From Rodentibacter genomosp. 2 (GTDB lineage Bacteria > Pseudomonadota > Gammaproteobacteria > Enterobacterales > Pasteurellaceae): DNA of 64,000 nucleotides. The first letter of the stretch is position 1. Every line of letters starts with the position of its first letter. This document shows positions 47,762 through 56,079 of the stretch, in pieces. Below the pieces are notes generated by a model. The model saw only the letters and a program-made list of their open reading frames with translations. It was not told the DNA's origin and did no database searches. Location: NCBI GenBank assembly GCA_001999425.1, contig MLHP01000011.1, forward strand, positions 90,449 through 154,448, read 5' to 3'. The position numbers and the translations under genes are program-made.

Positions 47762-48847
47762 ATGACAAAAGAAAAAATTGAAATCATCGTAGCAAATGAT
47801 GATACACGTATCGAAAAAGTCGATCAGGTTTTACCTCCAATCGCCTTATTAGAAAAATTTCCGGCAACTGAAGAAGCTGCTGCATTAGTTAAACAAACCC
47901 GTCAAGAGGCGCATAATATTATTCATGGTAAAGATGATCGATTATTAGTGATTATCGGTCCGTGTTCCATTCATGATCCTAAAGCGGCACTTGAATATGC
48001 CAATCGCCTAAAACCTTTGCGCGAAAAATATAAAGATAGTTTAGAAATTATTATGCGTGTTTACTTTGAGAAACCGCGTACCACTGTGGGTTGGAAAGGT
48101 CTGATTAACGATCCTTACTTAAATGATACTTATCGTTTGAACGATGGCTTACGAATTGCCCGTAAATTGCTTTCTGATATTAATAATCTTGGTGTCCCGT
48201 CAGCCGGCGAATTTTTAGATATGATTACACCGCAATATGTTGCAGATTTTATGAGCTGGGGCGCAATCGGTGCACGAACAACCGAATCACAGGTTCACCG
48301 TGAGCTGGCCTCTGGTTTATCATGTGCCGTAGGTTTCAAGAATGCAACGAATGGCGGCGTAAAAGTGGCATTGGATGCAATTGGAGCAGCCGAAGCTCCG
48401 CATAATTTCTTGTCTGTGACAAAATTTGGTCATTCTGCTATCGTTTCGACGAAAGGAAACGAAGATTGCCACATTATTTTACGTGGTGGGGATAAAGGGC
48501 CAAATTACAGTGCCGAAGATGTGGCAAAAGTCTGCGCAGAAATTGAAAAAACCGGTCGTGTTCCGCATGTTATGGTAGATTTTAGCCATGCCAATAGCAG
48601 TAAACAATTCAAAAAACAAATGGACGTTTGTGAAGATGTCAGCAAACAAATCGCCAGCGGTTCAAAACAAATCTTTGGGGTGATGGTAGAAAGCCACTTA
48701 GTTGAAGGTCGCCAAGATTTAGTCAATGGCAAAGCCGCCACTTACGGACAAAGCATCACCGATGCTTGTATCGGTTGGGAAGATACGGAGATCTTACTCA
48801 AGCAGCTGTCTGATGCGGTGATTGCACGTCGCAACGTCAACGCATAG
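47762..48847 (+). CDS. aroG: 3-deoxy-7-phosphoheptulonate synthase (DAHP synthase, class I)
   Basis: AroG condenses erythrose 4-phosphate and phosphoenolpyruvate, the first step of aromatic amino-acid synthesis. The 361-residue barrel has LLVIIGPCSIHDPKAALEYANRL, MRVYFEKPRTTVGWKG, SWGAIGARTTESQVHRELASGL, VMVDFSHANSSKQ and the GVMVESHLVEGRQ end. AAGAGAGTGATAT is the ribosome site. Which amino acid inhibits the enzyme is not settled by sequence; the TrpR-like operator upstream points to tryptophan control at the level of transcription. Confidence 0.94.
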   Translation: MTKEKIEIIVANDDTRIEKVDQVLPPIALLEKFPATEEAAALVKQTRQEAHNIIHGKDDRLLVIIGPCSIHDPKAALEYANRLKPLREKYKDSLEIIMRVYFEKPRTTVGWKGLINDPYLNDTYRLNDGLRIARKLLSDINNLGVPSAGEFLDMITPQYVADFMSWGAIGARTTESQVHRELASGLSCAVGFKNATNGGVKVALDAIGAAEAPHNFLSVTKFGHSAIVSTKGNEDCHIILRGGDKGPNYSAEDVAKVCAEIEKTGRVPHVMVDFSHANSSKQFKKQMDVCEDVSKQIASGSKQIFGVMVESHLVEGRQDLVNGKAATYGQSITDACIGWEDTEILLKQLSDAVIARRNVNA

Positions 48848-48877
48848 TTTTAAGTTTTAGTTTCATTTTAGTATATA

Positions 48878-48903
48878 GGGGGCGAGTTTTTCGCCCTTTT
48901 TTC
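48878..48903 (+). terminator. Terminator of aroG
   Basis: GGGCGA / TCGCCC stem, 5-base loop, followed by T6. The remaining ~130 bases to the araC-like gene hold an uptake core and an AAGGAATCTC ribosome site. Confidence 0.85.
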
Positions 48904-49033
48904 TTATTGAGTGGTTAATTCATCGCAATGCGAATTCAATGGTCTCTAATGTGTTTTATCAAAGTATTTATTGCGTTAAAAGTGCGGTTGGTTTTAAATG
49001 AGAAATATTTTTTATTAAGGAATCTCATCTTTT

Positions 49034-49891
49034 ATGAAATTTGATGAATTGGACTTGTCAGATGGACGGACTAAATTGGATTTGGTTGCAGGCATTATCC
49101 AAATAGAAAAAGGGAATTATCTGGATTTTATCGTTGATCGTCCGGAAGGTATGAAAGGATATATGTTACAACTCACTACCTTTGGACATGGAAAAGTGTT
49201 TGATGGAAAACAGTTTTTTTCCGTTAAACGAGGGCAACTTGTACTGTTTCCTCCGAATACGCTTCAACATTACTATCGCCAATCCGAATATCAATATTGG
49301 CATTATAAATGGATTTATTTTCATCCCAAACCACGGTGGCTAAAATGGTTGAATTGGACAAATTGTAAGGAAAATATTGGGCGTATTGTTATCAATGAAA
49401 TGCTTTCTTTTCAAGAAATTAGCCAACTTTTCAGTAAAATTGCACAAGAGTCTGAGTCAAATGATTTGCTTAAAAAGGAAATGAATTCCGGGTTGTTGGA
49501 ATATTTACTGATGAAGTGTGTTTCAGTGGAGAATATTAAAGATGCTTCACCAATAGATAGCAGAATATTAAAGGTTTGCGATCTAATTTTAGAAAATTTG
49601 TCACAAAATTGGAGTGTTGAATATTTTGCTAATCAGGTCTTTTTATCTGAGTCTCGTCTTTCACATTTATTTAAACAATCTCTAGGAATTGGATTGATTC
49701 AATGGCGTGAACAGCAACGTATTAGTGAGGCGAAAAAATTGCTTTACTTCTCGAGTTTACCAGTCCATAAAATTGCAAAGTCCTTAGGTTATGAGGATTC
49801 TCTGTACTTTTCAAAAATTTTCAAAAAACATACCGCACTTTCGCCCTCTCAATTTCGTGTTGGTGAGTTGAGTGGTGAAATTAAAATGTGA
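49034..49891 (+). CDS. AraC-type regulator closely resembling E. coli AraC
   Basis: The 285-residue protein aligns with E. coli AraC over its whole length. The ligand-binding cupin starts LDLVAGIIQIEKGNYLDFIV and continues DRPEGMKGYMLQLT, followed by VLFPPNTLQHYYR. The C-terminal pair of HTH motifs has WSVEYFANQVFLSESRLSHLFKQSLGI and VHKIAKSLGYEDSLYFSKIFKK. Similarity of the arm and sugar pocket suggests L-arabinose or a close relative as inducer. It lies directly upstream of, and parallel to, the transporter-kinase operon, whose promoter carries two AraC-type half-sites. No araBAD-like isomerase or epimerase genes are in the window. Confidence 0.85.
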   Translation: MKFDELDLSDGRTKLDLVAGIIQIEKGNYLDFIVDRPEGMKGYMLQLTTFGHGKVFDGKQFFSVKRGQLVLFPPNTLQHYYRQSEYQYWHYKWIYFHPKPRWLKWLNWTNCKENIGRIVINEMLSFQEISQLFSKIAQESESNDLLKKEMNSGLLEYLLMKCVSVENIKDASPIDSRILKVCDLILENLSQNWSVEYFANQVFLSESRLSHLFKQSLGIGLIQWREQQRISEAKKLLYFSSLPVHKIAKSLGYEDSLYFSKIFKKHTALSPSQFRVGELSGEIKM

Positions 49892-49914
49892 TCCATTTCT
49901 CACTTTATTGGCTG

Positions 49915-49952
49915 TAGCGGATTTTTCCATATTCTTAACAGAAAGTTACCTA
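49915..49952 (+). promoter_or_regulatory. Tandem AraC-type half-sites (I1-I2 arrangement)
   Basis: TAGCGGATTTTTCCATA (49915-49931) resembles araI1 (TAGCATTTTTATCCATA), and TAACAGAAAGTTACCTA (49936-49952) resembles araI2. Their starts are 21 bases apart in the same orientation, the E. coli araBAD spacing. The second site overlaps a -35 position. Confidence 0.68.
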
Positions 49953-49978
49953 TGCTTTTTGAATTAAATTACTAAGAT
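49950..49978 (+). promoter_or_regulatory. Candidate promoter of the sugar transport operon
   Basis: A poor -35 (CTATGC) overlapping the second AraC half-site and TAAGAT are 17 bases apart, as in activator-dependent araBAD. The transcript would start about 55 bases before the binding-protein gene. Confidence 0.45.
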
Positions 49979-50039
49979 ATTTAATAGCCTTAATTGCTGT
50001 TGTAAGTTAAGGAATTATTCATTTTATGAGGAAAATCTT

Positions 50040-51014
50040 ATGAAAAAGCCAACATTCAAACATTTCTTACTTTCCGGTCTTTTTACATTTGCTTGTTGCA
50101 GTTCAGCGATTGCAAGTGATGTGGTAAATATTTCAAAAATTGATGGTATGCCTTGGTTTAACCGTATGGCTGAAGGGGTTGTTCAAGCGGGCAAAGATAA
50201 TCATATTAATACTTATCAGGTGGGACCGTCAAATACCGATGCCCCTCAGCAGGTGAAATTAATTGAAGATTTAATCGCTAAGAAAGTCAGTGCGATTTCT
50301 ATTGTACCTAATGATGCCAGTGCATTAGAACCCGTACTGAAAAAGGCCAAACAAAACGGTATTGTTATATTAACTAATGAATCGGTTGGTCAACCGAGTG
50401 CTGACTGGGATATTGAAATTATTGATAATACCCAATTTGCAGCGGATTATGTTGAAGAGGTGGCAAAATCATTAGGCGGCAAAGGGGGTTATGTACTCTA
50501 TGTCGGGAGTTTAACCGTTCCGCAACATAACCTTTGGGCGGATCTTTTTGTGAAATATCAAAAACAACATTATCCAGATATGTTTGAGGTAACTAGCAGA
50601 ATGCCGGTGGCAGAGAATATTAATGATGCCCGTCGTACGACGATTGATTTAGTAAAAGCTCATCCTGATCTTAAAGCGGTCATTTCTTTCGGTTCACAAG
50701 GTCCGATTGGAGCAGGGCTCGCAGTAAAAGAAAAACGATTAAAAGGTAAGTTAAATGTTTTCGGTATGATGATTCCTTCACAAGCCGCTTCTTTAATTAA
50801 GAGCGGTAATATTACAATGGGGATTACTTATGATCCGGCGAATGCAGGCTATGCTTTAGCAGCAGTGGCGGCAAAAGTATTGAAAGGAGAAAAAATTGAA
50901 GAGGGATTGGTCATTCCAAATGTTGGCCAAGCTAAAGTAGATCAAGAGAAAAAACTATTGCAATTCCACAACGTATTGAAGGTAACTCAAGAAAATATAG
51001 ATAACCTATATTAA
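50040..51014 (+). CDS. Sugar ABC transporter, periplasmic binding protein
   Basis: This 324-residue binding protein is of the RbsB/LsrB/RhaS group (periplasmic binding protein 4 fold). A signal peptide (MKKPTFKHFLLSGLFTFACCSSAIA) is followed by VVNISKIDGMPWFNRMAEGVVQAGKD, the IEDLIAKKVSAISIVPNDASALEPVLKKA segment and VGSLTVPQHNLWADLF. The twin cysteines in the signal do not form a standard lipobox near the cleavage site, so it is taken as soluble. The sugar is unknown; the AraC-like regulator suggests a pentose, while the fold group includes rhamnose and AI-2 binders. A hairpin behind the gene should raise its message over that of the other subunits. Confidence 0.85.
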   Translation: MKKPTFKHFLLSGLFTFACCSSAIASDVVNISKIDGMPWFNRMAEGVVQAGKDNHINTYQVGPSNTDAPQQVKLIEDLIAKKVSAISIVPNDASALEPVLKKAKQNGIVILTNESVGQPSADWDIEIIDNTQFAADYVEEVAKSLGGKGGYVLYVGSLTVPQHNLWADLFVKYQKQHYPDMFEVTSRMPVAENINDARRTTIDLVKAHPDLKAVISFGSQGPIGAGLAVKEKRLKGKLNVFGMMIPSQAASLIKSGNITMGITYDPANAGYALAAVAAKVLKGEKIEEGLVIPNVGQAKVDQEKKLLQFHNVLKVTQENIDNLY

Positions 51015-51024
51015 CTAAAATTCT

Positions 51025-51050
51025 ACCGGGTTCTTTTGAACCCGGTTTTC
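51025..51050 (+). terminator. Intercistronic hairpin behind the binding-protein gene
   Basis: Perfect 9-bp stem (ACCGGGTTC tttt GAACCCGGT) with only a short T-run. It is likely a partial terminator and mRNA-stabilising hairpin within the operon. Confidence 0.7.
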
Positions 51051-51065
51051 GCCAAAGGAGATCGT

Positions 51066-52556
51066 ATGTCTTTTATTTCAATGCATAATATTAGTAAAAC
51101 TTTTAATGGTATAAAAGCCTTAAATCAGGTTGAATTATCATTAAATTATGGCGAAGCACTTTGTTTAGCTGGGCAAAACGGCTGTGGAAAATCAACATTA
51201 ATTAAGATTTTATCAGGGGTTTATCAACCGGATCGGGGTGCGGAAATTCAGATTGGAGCAAGTCAATACGATAAACTAACACCGGAAGAATCTATTAACA
51301 AAGGTATTCAAGTTATCTATCAGGATTTATCTCTTTTTCCTAACTTGAGTGTTGCAGAAAATATTGCGATGAATACGTATCGCCAATTCGGTTGGGTAAG
51401 TTCACAAAAAATACGAGAAATTGCCCGCCAAGCAATTGATAGCATTAATGCGGATTTGAATTTAGATGATCTTGTTGAGAATTTACCGATTGCTCGACAA
51501 CAATTGGTTGCGATTTGTCGGGCATTGGCACAAAACGCCAAGTTGTTAATTATGGATGAACCAACGGCTTCATTAACTGCAAAGGAAGTCAATCATCTAC
51601 TTGATGTGGTGATTAAGCTAAAAAGTAAAGGAATTAGTATTATTTTTGTCAGCCATCGATTAAAAGAAGTGATGACGGTATCTGACAGCGTATTAGTTCT
51701 GAAAGACGGTAATATGGTTGGTAAATATCCTATTAAAGATATGGATGAAAAGCGTTTGGCTTTTCTTATGAGCGGATTGGAAATCAATAAAGTGCGGTTA
51801 AAGTTACCGGATTTTTCACAATATCCGACAGTACTTGATGTAAGAAACCTGACCCGAGAGCATCAATACCGGAATATTAATTTTTCCATTAAAAAAGGAG
51901 AGATTGTATCTTTAGTCGGTTTACTCGGTGCCGGTAGAACGGAACTTTGTCTGAGTTTATTCGGTATCACACAGCCAACAAGTGGGGTATGTTATTTAAA
52001 CGGCGAACCAACAAAAATTAACAATAACCGTGAGGCAATTACAAAGGGGATTGTTTATGTTTCGGAAGATCGAATGAATACCGGATTGATTATGCAAGAA
52101 TCTATTCATCATAATATTATTTCAACCATATTTAAGCGCATTGCTAATCCCCTTGGAATTATTCAATCACATAAAGCCCGTCAATATACAAATGAACTTA
52201 TTCAGTCATTAAAAATTAAAGTATCGGATTCTGATCTTCCGGTTAATACATTATCAGGTGGTAATGCTCAGCGGGTTTCTATTGCCAAGTGGTTGGCAAT
52301 CAACCCTAAAGTGATTATTTTAGACTCACCCACTATCGGTGTTGATGTTGCTAATAAAGAGGGGATTTTTCAAATTATTCAATCCCTTGCAGAACAAGGC
52401 ATTACAGTTATTTTTGTGACCGATGAAATAGAAGAAGCCTATTATTATAGTCATCGTGTATTGGTTATGAAAAAAGGGGAAATCATCGCAGAATTTATGC
52501 CGTCAAACTGTACTGAGCAAGATATCGAGGAACTGGTTTATGAAAAATCTGAATAA
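51066..52556 (+). CDS. Sugar ABC transporter, dual ATPase subunit
   Basis: This 496-residue protein has two ATPase domains, as in RbsA/AraG/XylG. The first has Walker A GQNGCGKST, Walker B LLIMDEPTASL and an unusual signature region (LPIARQQLVAICRAL). The second has a degenerate Walker A (GLLGAGRTE) and LSGGNAQRVSIAKWL with VIILDSPTIGVDV. The asymmetry is normal for sugar importers. The start at 51066 follows AAAGGAGAT; an earlier in-frame ATG lies in the hairpin region. It overlaps the first permease gene by 17 bases. Confidence 0.9.
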   Translation: MSFISMHNISKTFNGIKALNQVELSLNYGEALCLAGQNGCGKSTLIKILSGVYQPDRGAEIQIGASQYDKLTPEESINKGIQVIYQDLSLFPNLSVAENIAMNTYRQFGWVSSQKIREIARQAIDSINADLNLDDLVENLPIARQQLVAICRALAQNAKLLIMDEPTASLTAKEVNHLLDVVIKLKSKGISIIFVSHRLKEVMTVSDSVLVLKDGNMVGKYPIKDMDEKRLAFLMSGLEINKVRLKLPDFSQYPTVLDVRNLTREHQYRNINFSIKKGEIVSLVGLLGAGRTELCLSLFGITQPTSGVCYLNGEPTKINNNREAITKGIVYVSEDRMNTGLIMQESIHHNIISTIFKRIANPLGIIQSHKARQYTNELIQSLKIKVSDSDLPVNTLSGGNAQRVSIAKWLAINPKVIILDSPTIGVDVANKEGIFQIIQSLAEQGITVIFVTDEIEEAYYYSHRVLVMKKGEIIAEFMPSNCTEQDIEELVYEKSE

Positions 52557-53490
52557 TAAAATTCTGTTTATTACATTATTTGTATTATGTACATTACTTA
52601 GTTTTTTTACCCAAGATTTTCTTTCTATTGAAAATATTTACGATGTAATCAATAACTATGCGATGTTGATGATATTAGCTTGTGGTTTGTTTGTCGTACT
52701 CATTTCCGGTGGTATTGATATTTCATTTCCTGCAATAACAATCATCGCCCAGTATATAATGGTTGGGTTAATACAACAATATGATATTGGGTTATTTGGT
52801 GTTTTTATTAGTGCCGGTACAGTTGGTATTTTATTGGGATTAATTAATGGCATTATTGTTCATAAATTAAATGTCCCTTCCATTATTATTACTATTTCAA
52901 CACTCAATATTTTTTATGGTGGATTATTATATGTGACTAAGGGTGTTTGGCTGTATGATTTCCCAGAATGGTTTCAGCAAGAGTTTATATTATTTAAACA
53001 AACTACTTTAGAGGGATTTGAATATGGATTATCTTTTCAAATTCTTGTTGCCATATTTGCAATATTACTGACGGCTGTAATAACAAATAAATTAACGCTA
53101 GGTCGTAAGATTTATGCCTTAGGTGGAAATAAAGAAGCGACTTCTAGAATGGGGTTCAATTTGCTTTATCTATATTTGGTTGTTTATGGTTATATGGGAT
53201 TAATGGCTGGTCTTGCAGGTGTTGTACAATCTTATACGGTACAATCAGTCGCACCGGATTCATTACTTGGTTATGAATTAACCGTATTAGCTTCTGTTGT
53301 ATTAGGAGGCGCAAGTTTATCGGGGGGAAAAGGGACGCTATCAGGAACAATAATGGGGGTGATTTTATTGGCCGTTATTCAAAATGGGTTGAATTTATTA
53401 AATATTTCTTCCTATTGGCAGACCGTTATTACGGGTGGCATTATCATTTTAAGTGTAAGTGTCACAGCATTTACACAAAGAAAAAAATAA
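52540..53490 (+). CDS. Sugar ABC transporter permease 1
   Basis: This 316-residue inner-membrane permease of the BPD_transp_2 (RbsC-like) family has about eight to ten hydrophobic segments. Family motifs are LVISGGIDISFPAI near the N-terminus, the LGRKIYALGGNKEATSRMGF coupling loop and LASVVLGGASLSGGKGTLSGTIMGV near the C-terminus. It is the first of two different permeases, an arrangement like LsrCD or YtfT-YjfF rather than the single RbsC or AraH. The start lies within the ATPase gene, implying coupled translation. Confidence 0.88.
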   Translation: MKNLNNKILFITLFVLCTLLSFFTQDFLSIENIYDVINNYAMLMILACGLFVVLISGGIDISFPAITIIAQYIMVGLIQQYDIGLFGVFISAGTVGILLGLINGIIVHKLNVPSIIITISTLNIFYGGLLYVTKGVWLYDFPEWFQQEFILFKQTTLEGFEYGLSFQILVAIFAILLTAVITNKLTLGRKIYALGGNKEATSRMGFNLLYLYLVVYGYMGLMAGLAGVVQSYTVQSVAPDSLLGYELTVLASVVLGGASLSGGKGTLSGTIMGVILLAVIQNGLNLLNISSYWQTVITGGIIILSVSVTAFTQRKK

Positions 53491-53500
53491 GGAGAAGAGA

Positions 53501-54442
53501 ATGAAATTGCAATCAGATAATACTATCAAATATCTCTTTCTATTATTCATTATTGCTATCTCAATATTTAGTATTTTAATTCCAGATATATTTTGGTCCA
53601 TGGCTAACTTTCAATCAATCGCTTCACAAATGGCGGTATTGGGTATTTTAACTTTAGCGATGGCTATCCCAATGCTAACAAGCGGTATTAATCTATCAAT
53701 TATTGCAACAATGAATGCTTGTGCATTAATCATAGCATATTTTATTACTAAGCAAGATAGTCTTGGATATTTATTGATTGGATTGTCCTTAAGTCTGCTG
53801 TGCGCTTTTTTAATTGGCCTATTTAATGGTGCATTAATTTCTATTGTTAAGGTATCACCTATTTTGGCAACATTGGGAACAATGACATTAATTAATGGAT
53901 TGAATATTTTGGTGACAAATGGTTCCACTATTGCTAATTTTCCTGAAAGTTTTCTGTCTATTAGTTCTACAACGTTTTTATTCGTCCCATTTCCCTTAAT
54001 TATATTTCTATTTTTAGCATTGATTGTCTGGTTTTTACTCGAGAAGACAACAATTGGTAAATCGATTTATTTTATTGGAAATAATGAAAAGGCAACATTT
54101 TATTCAGGGATTGATACTAGAAAAGTCATTATTGTTGTTTATATTATCTCTTCTTTACTTTGTATGTTTGCTGCGATATTGATGATGTCAAAATTAAACT
54201 CAGCCAAAGCATCCTATGGTGATTCTTATTTATTAATTTCTATTTTGGCATCCGTGTTGGGGGGTGTCAATCCTGACGGAGGAAAAGGAAAGTTAATTGG
54301 CATATTGATTGCTTTAATTTTACTACAAATAATCGAGAGCGGTTTAAATATGCTAGGGGTAAGTAGTTATATCACTATGATATTATGGGGAAGTTTACTT
54401 ATTTTATTTATCTTTTTGCAAAGATATCGTTTATTTAAATGA
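53501..54442 (+). CDS. Sugar ABC transporter permease 2
   Basis: This 313-residue second RbsC-like permease carries PMLTSGINLSIIATMNACALI, the loop TIGKSIYFIGNNEKATFYSGI and SILASVLGGVNPDGGKGKLIG, paralogous to the first permease. The ATG at 53501 has AAGGAGAAGAG upstream; a longer in-frame start overlaps the first permease. Codon use is AT-rich, like the rest of this cluster. Confidence 0.87.
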   Translation: MKLQSDNTIKYLFLLFIIAISIFSILIPDIFWSMANFQSIASQMAVLGILTLAMAIPMLTSGINLSIIATMNACALIIAYFITKQDSLGYLLIGLSLSLLCAFLIGLFNGALISIVKVSPILATLGTMTLINGLNILVTNGSTIANFPESFLSISSTTFLFVPFPLIIFLFLALIVWFLLEKTTIGKSIYFIGNNEKATFYSGIDTRKVIIVVYIISSLLCMFAAILMMSKLNSAKASYGDSYLLISILASVLGGVNPDGGKGKLIGILIALILLQIIESGLNMLGVSSYITMILWGSLLILFIFLQRYRLFK

Positions 54443-54456
54443 ATCGGGGATAATAA

Positions 54457-56055
54457 ATGCAATATAAAAAAACATTAATTGATACCGGTAATATTGTTAT
54501 CGGTATTGAATTGGGATCAACCCGTGTCAAAGCCGTATTAATTGATCAAAAAGGGACAATTTTAGCGACAGGTGGAGCGGATTGGGAAAACCATTTAATT
54601 AATAATATTTGGACTTACCATCAAGAAGAAATTTGGTCGACATTACGGTCTGCCTTTGAAAATTTACAAATGACGGTTAAGGAGAAATATCGGACGGTAA
54701 TCAAAACTGCACGAGCCATTGGTATTAGTGCGATGATGCACGGCTATTTACCTTTTGATAAAGAGGGAAATCAACTGGTACCATTTCGGACTTGGCGCAA
54801 TAATATTACGTTTACAGCTGCCCAAAAATTAACGGAATTGTTTCAATATCCTATTCCACAGCGGTGGAGTATCGCTCATCTTTATCAAGCTATTTTGAAT
54901 GAGGAACCGCACCTTGAAAAACTTGCCTATTTAACCACGTTATCCGGTTATATCCACTGGCGATTAACAGGAGAAAAATATCTTGGCATTGGTGATGCTT
55001 CCGGTATGTTTCCTATCGACACGGAAACGTCTGACTATAACAAAACAATGTTGGAACAATTTAGCCGGTTAATTGAAAATAAAAATTATGATTGGCACAT
55101 TGAAGATGTGTTACCACAAGTCCAAGTTGCAGGAAAAACAGCAGGAAAATTGACCGCACTTGGAGCAAAATTATTAGATCCGACAGGGGCTTTACACGCA
55201 AATATTCCATTTTGTCCACCAGAAGGCGATGCAGGCACCGGAATGGTGGCAACCAACTGTATTAAAGAAAAAACAGGGAATATTTCCGCCGGTACATCAG
55301 CCTTTGCAATGATTGTATTAGAAAAAGCATTATCAAGAGTCTATGCCGAATTAGATATTGTTACTACACCCGCGGGAAAATTAGTGGCAATGGCTCATGC
55401 CCAAAATTGTACGACTGATATTAATGCCTGGGTTAATTTATTGGGCGAATGTTTACAAACATTTGGTATCAAAATTTGTACTGAAGAATTATACGAGACG
55501 CTATTTCTTCATGCTTTACAGGGGGATACGGATTGTGGCGGATTATTGTCCTACGGATTTTATTCTGGGGAACATAATGTCGGTTTGGAAAAAGGCTGCC
55601 CGTTATTTTTGCATCCGGCTAACGCCAAATTTAATTTAGCTAATTTTATGAGGGTTCACTTATATACAGCATTTGGTGCAATGAAATTAGGCATGGATAT
55701 TTTATTGCGGCAGGAACAGGTTACAATCACGCGTATTCTTGGGCACGGCGGTATTTTTAAAACAGAAAATGTTGCTCAACAAATATTGGCTTCCGCATTA
55801 AATATTCCGCTCGCAACAATGGAAACCGCTTCTAATGGAGGTGCTTGGGGGAGCGCTTTATTAGCCAATTTTTTAAATCGATCAGAAACCTCTACTTTGG
55901 AAGATTATTTGGATAATGATATTTTCAATCAAGTAGAAATCAGTTTGGTTTATCCAGAAAAACAAATCACGGAAGGTTACCAACAATTTATTGAGCGTTA
56001 CAAACAAGGCATATCAATTGTCCAAACTGCGATAGAGCAGGATTTTATTGAATAA
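54457..56055 (+). CDS. FGGY-family carbohydrate kinase
   Basis: This 532-residue sugar kinase of the FGGY family (xylulose, ribulose and glycerol kinases and relatives) has phosphate-1 motif GIELGSTRVKAVLID, GISAMMHGYLPFD, the catalytic-aspartate region CPPEGDAGTGMVATN, NISAGTSAFAMIV and the HGGIFKTENVAQQIL adenosine site. It should phosphorylate the sugar brought in by the upstream transporter or an isomer of it. It is not closely like AraB by eye. No isomerase, epimerase or aldolase follows, because the operon stops at a terminator against the hsdR gene. Confidence 0.85.
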   Translation: MQYKKTLIDTGNIVIGIELGSTRVKAVLIDQKGTILATGGADWENHLINNIWTYHQEEIWSTLRSAFENLQMTVKEKYRTVIKTARAIGISAMMHGYLPFDKEGNQLVPFRTWRNNITFTAAQKLTELFQYPIPQRWSIAHLYQAILNEEPHLEKLAYLTTLSGYIHWRLTGEKYLGIGDASGMFPIDTETSDYNKTMLEQFSRLIENKNYDWHIEDVLPQVQVAGKTAGKLTALGAKLLDPTGALHANIPFCPPEGDAGTGMVATNCIKEKTGNISAGTSAFAMIVLEKALSRVYAELDIVTTPAGKLVAMAHAQNCTTDINAWVNLLGECLQTFGIKICTEELYETLFLHALQGDTDCGGLLSYGFYSGEHNVGLEKGCPLFLHPANAKFNLANFMRVHLYTAFGAMKLGMDILLRQEQVTITRILGHGGIFKTENVAQQILASALNIPLATMETASNGGAWGSALLANFLNRSETSTLEDYLDNDIFNQVEISLVYPEKQITEGYQQFIERYKQGISIVQTAIEQDFIE

Positions 56056-56075
56056 GGGCGAGTTTTCGCCCCTTT
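56053..56075. terminator. Terminator between the kinase and hsdR
   Basis: A GGGCGA / TCGCCC hairpin directly at the kinase stop codon, with a T-rich tail, separates two convergent genes. Confidence 0.75.
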
Positions 56076-56079
56076 ATCC

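Noticed and set aside
49886..49906. CRP site upstream of the sugar operon (TGTGA...TCAC)
   Set aside because: The half-sites are eight bases apart instead of six, and the TGTGA overlaps the regulator's stop codon.
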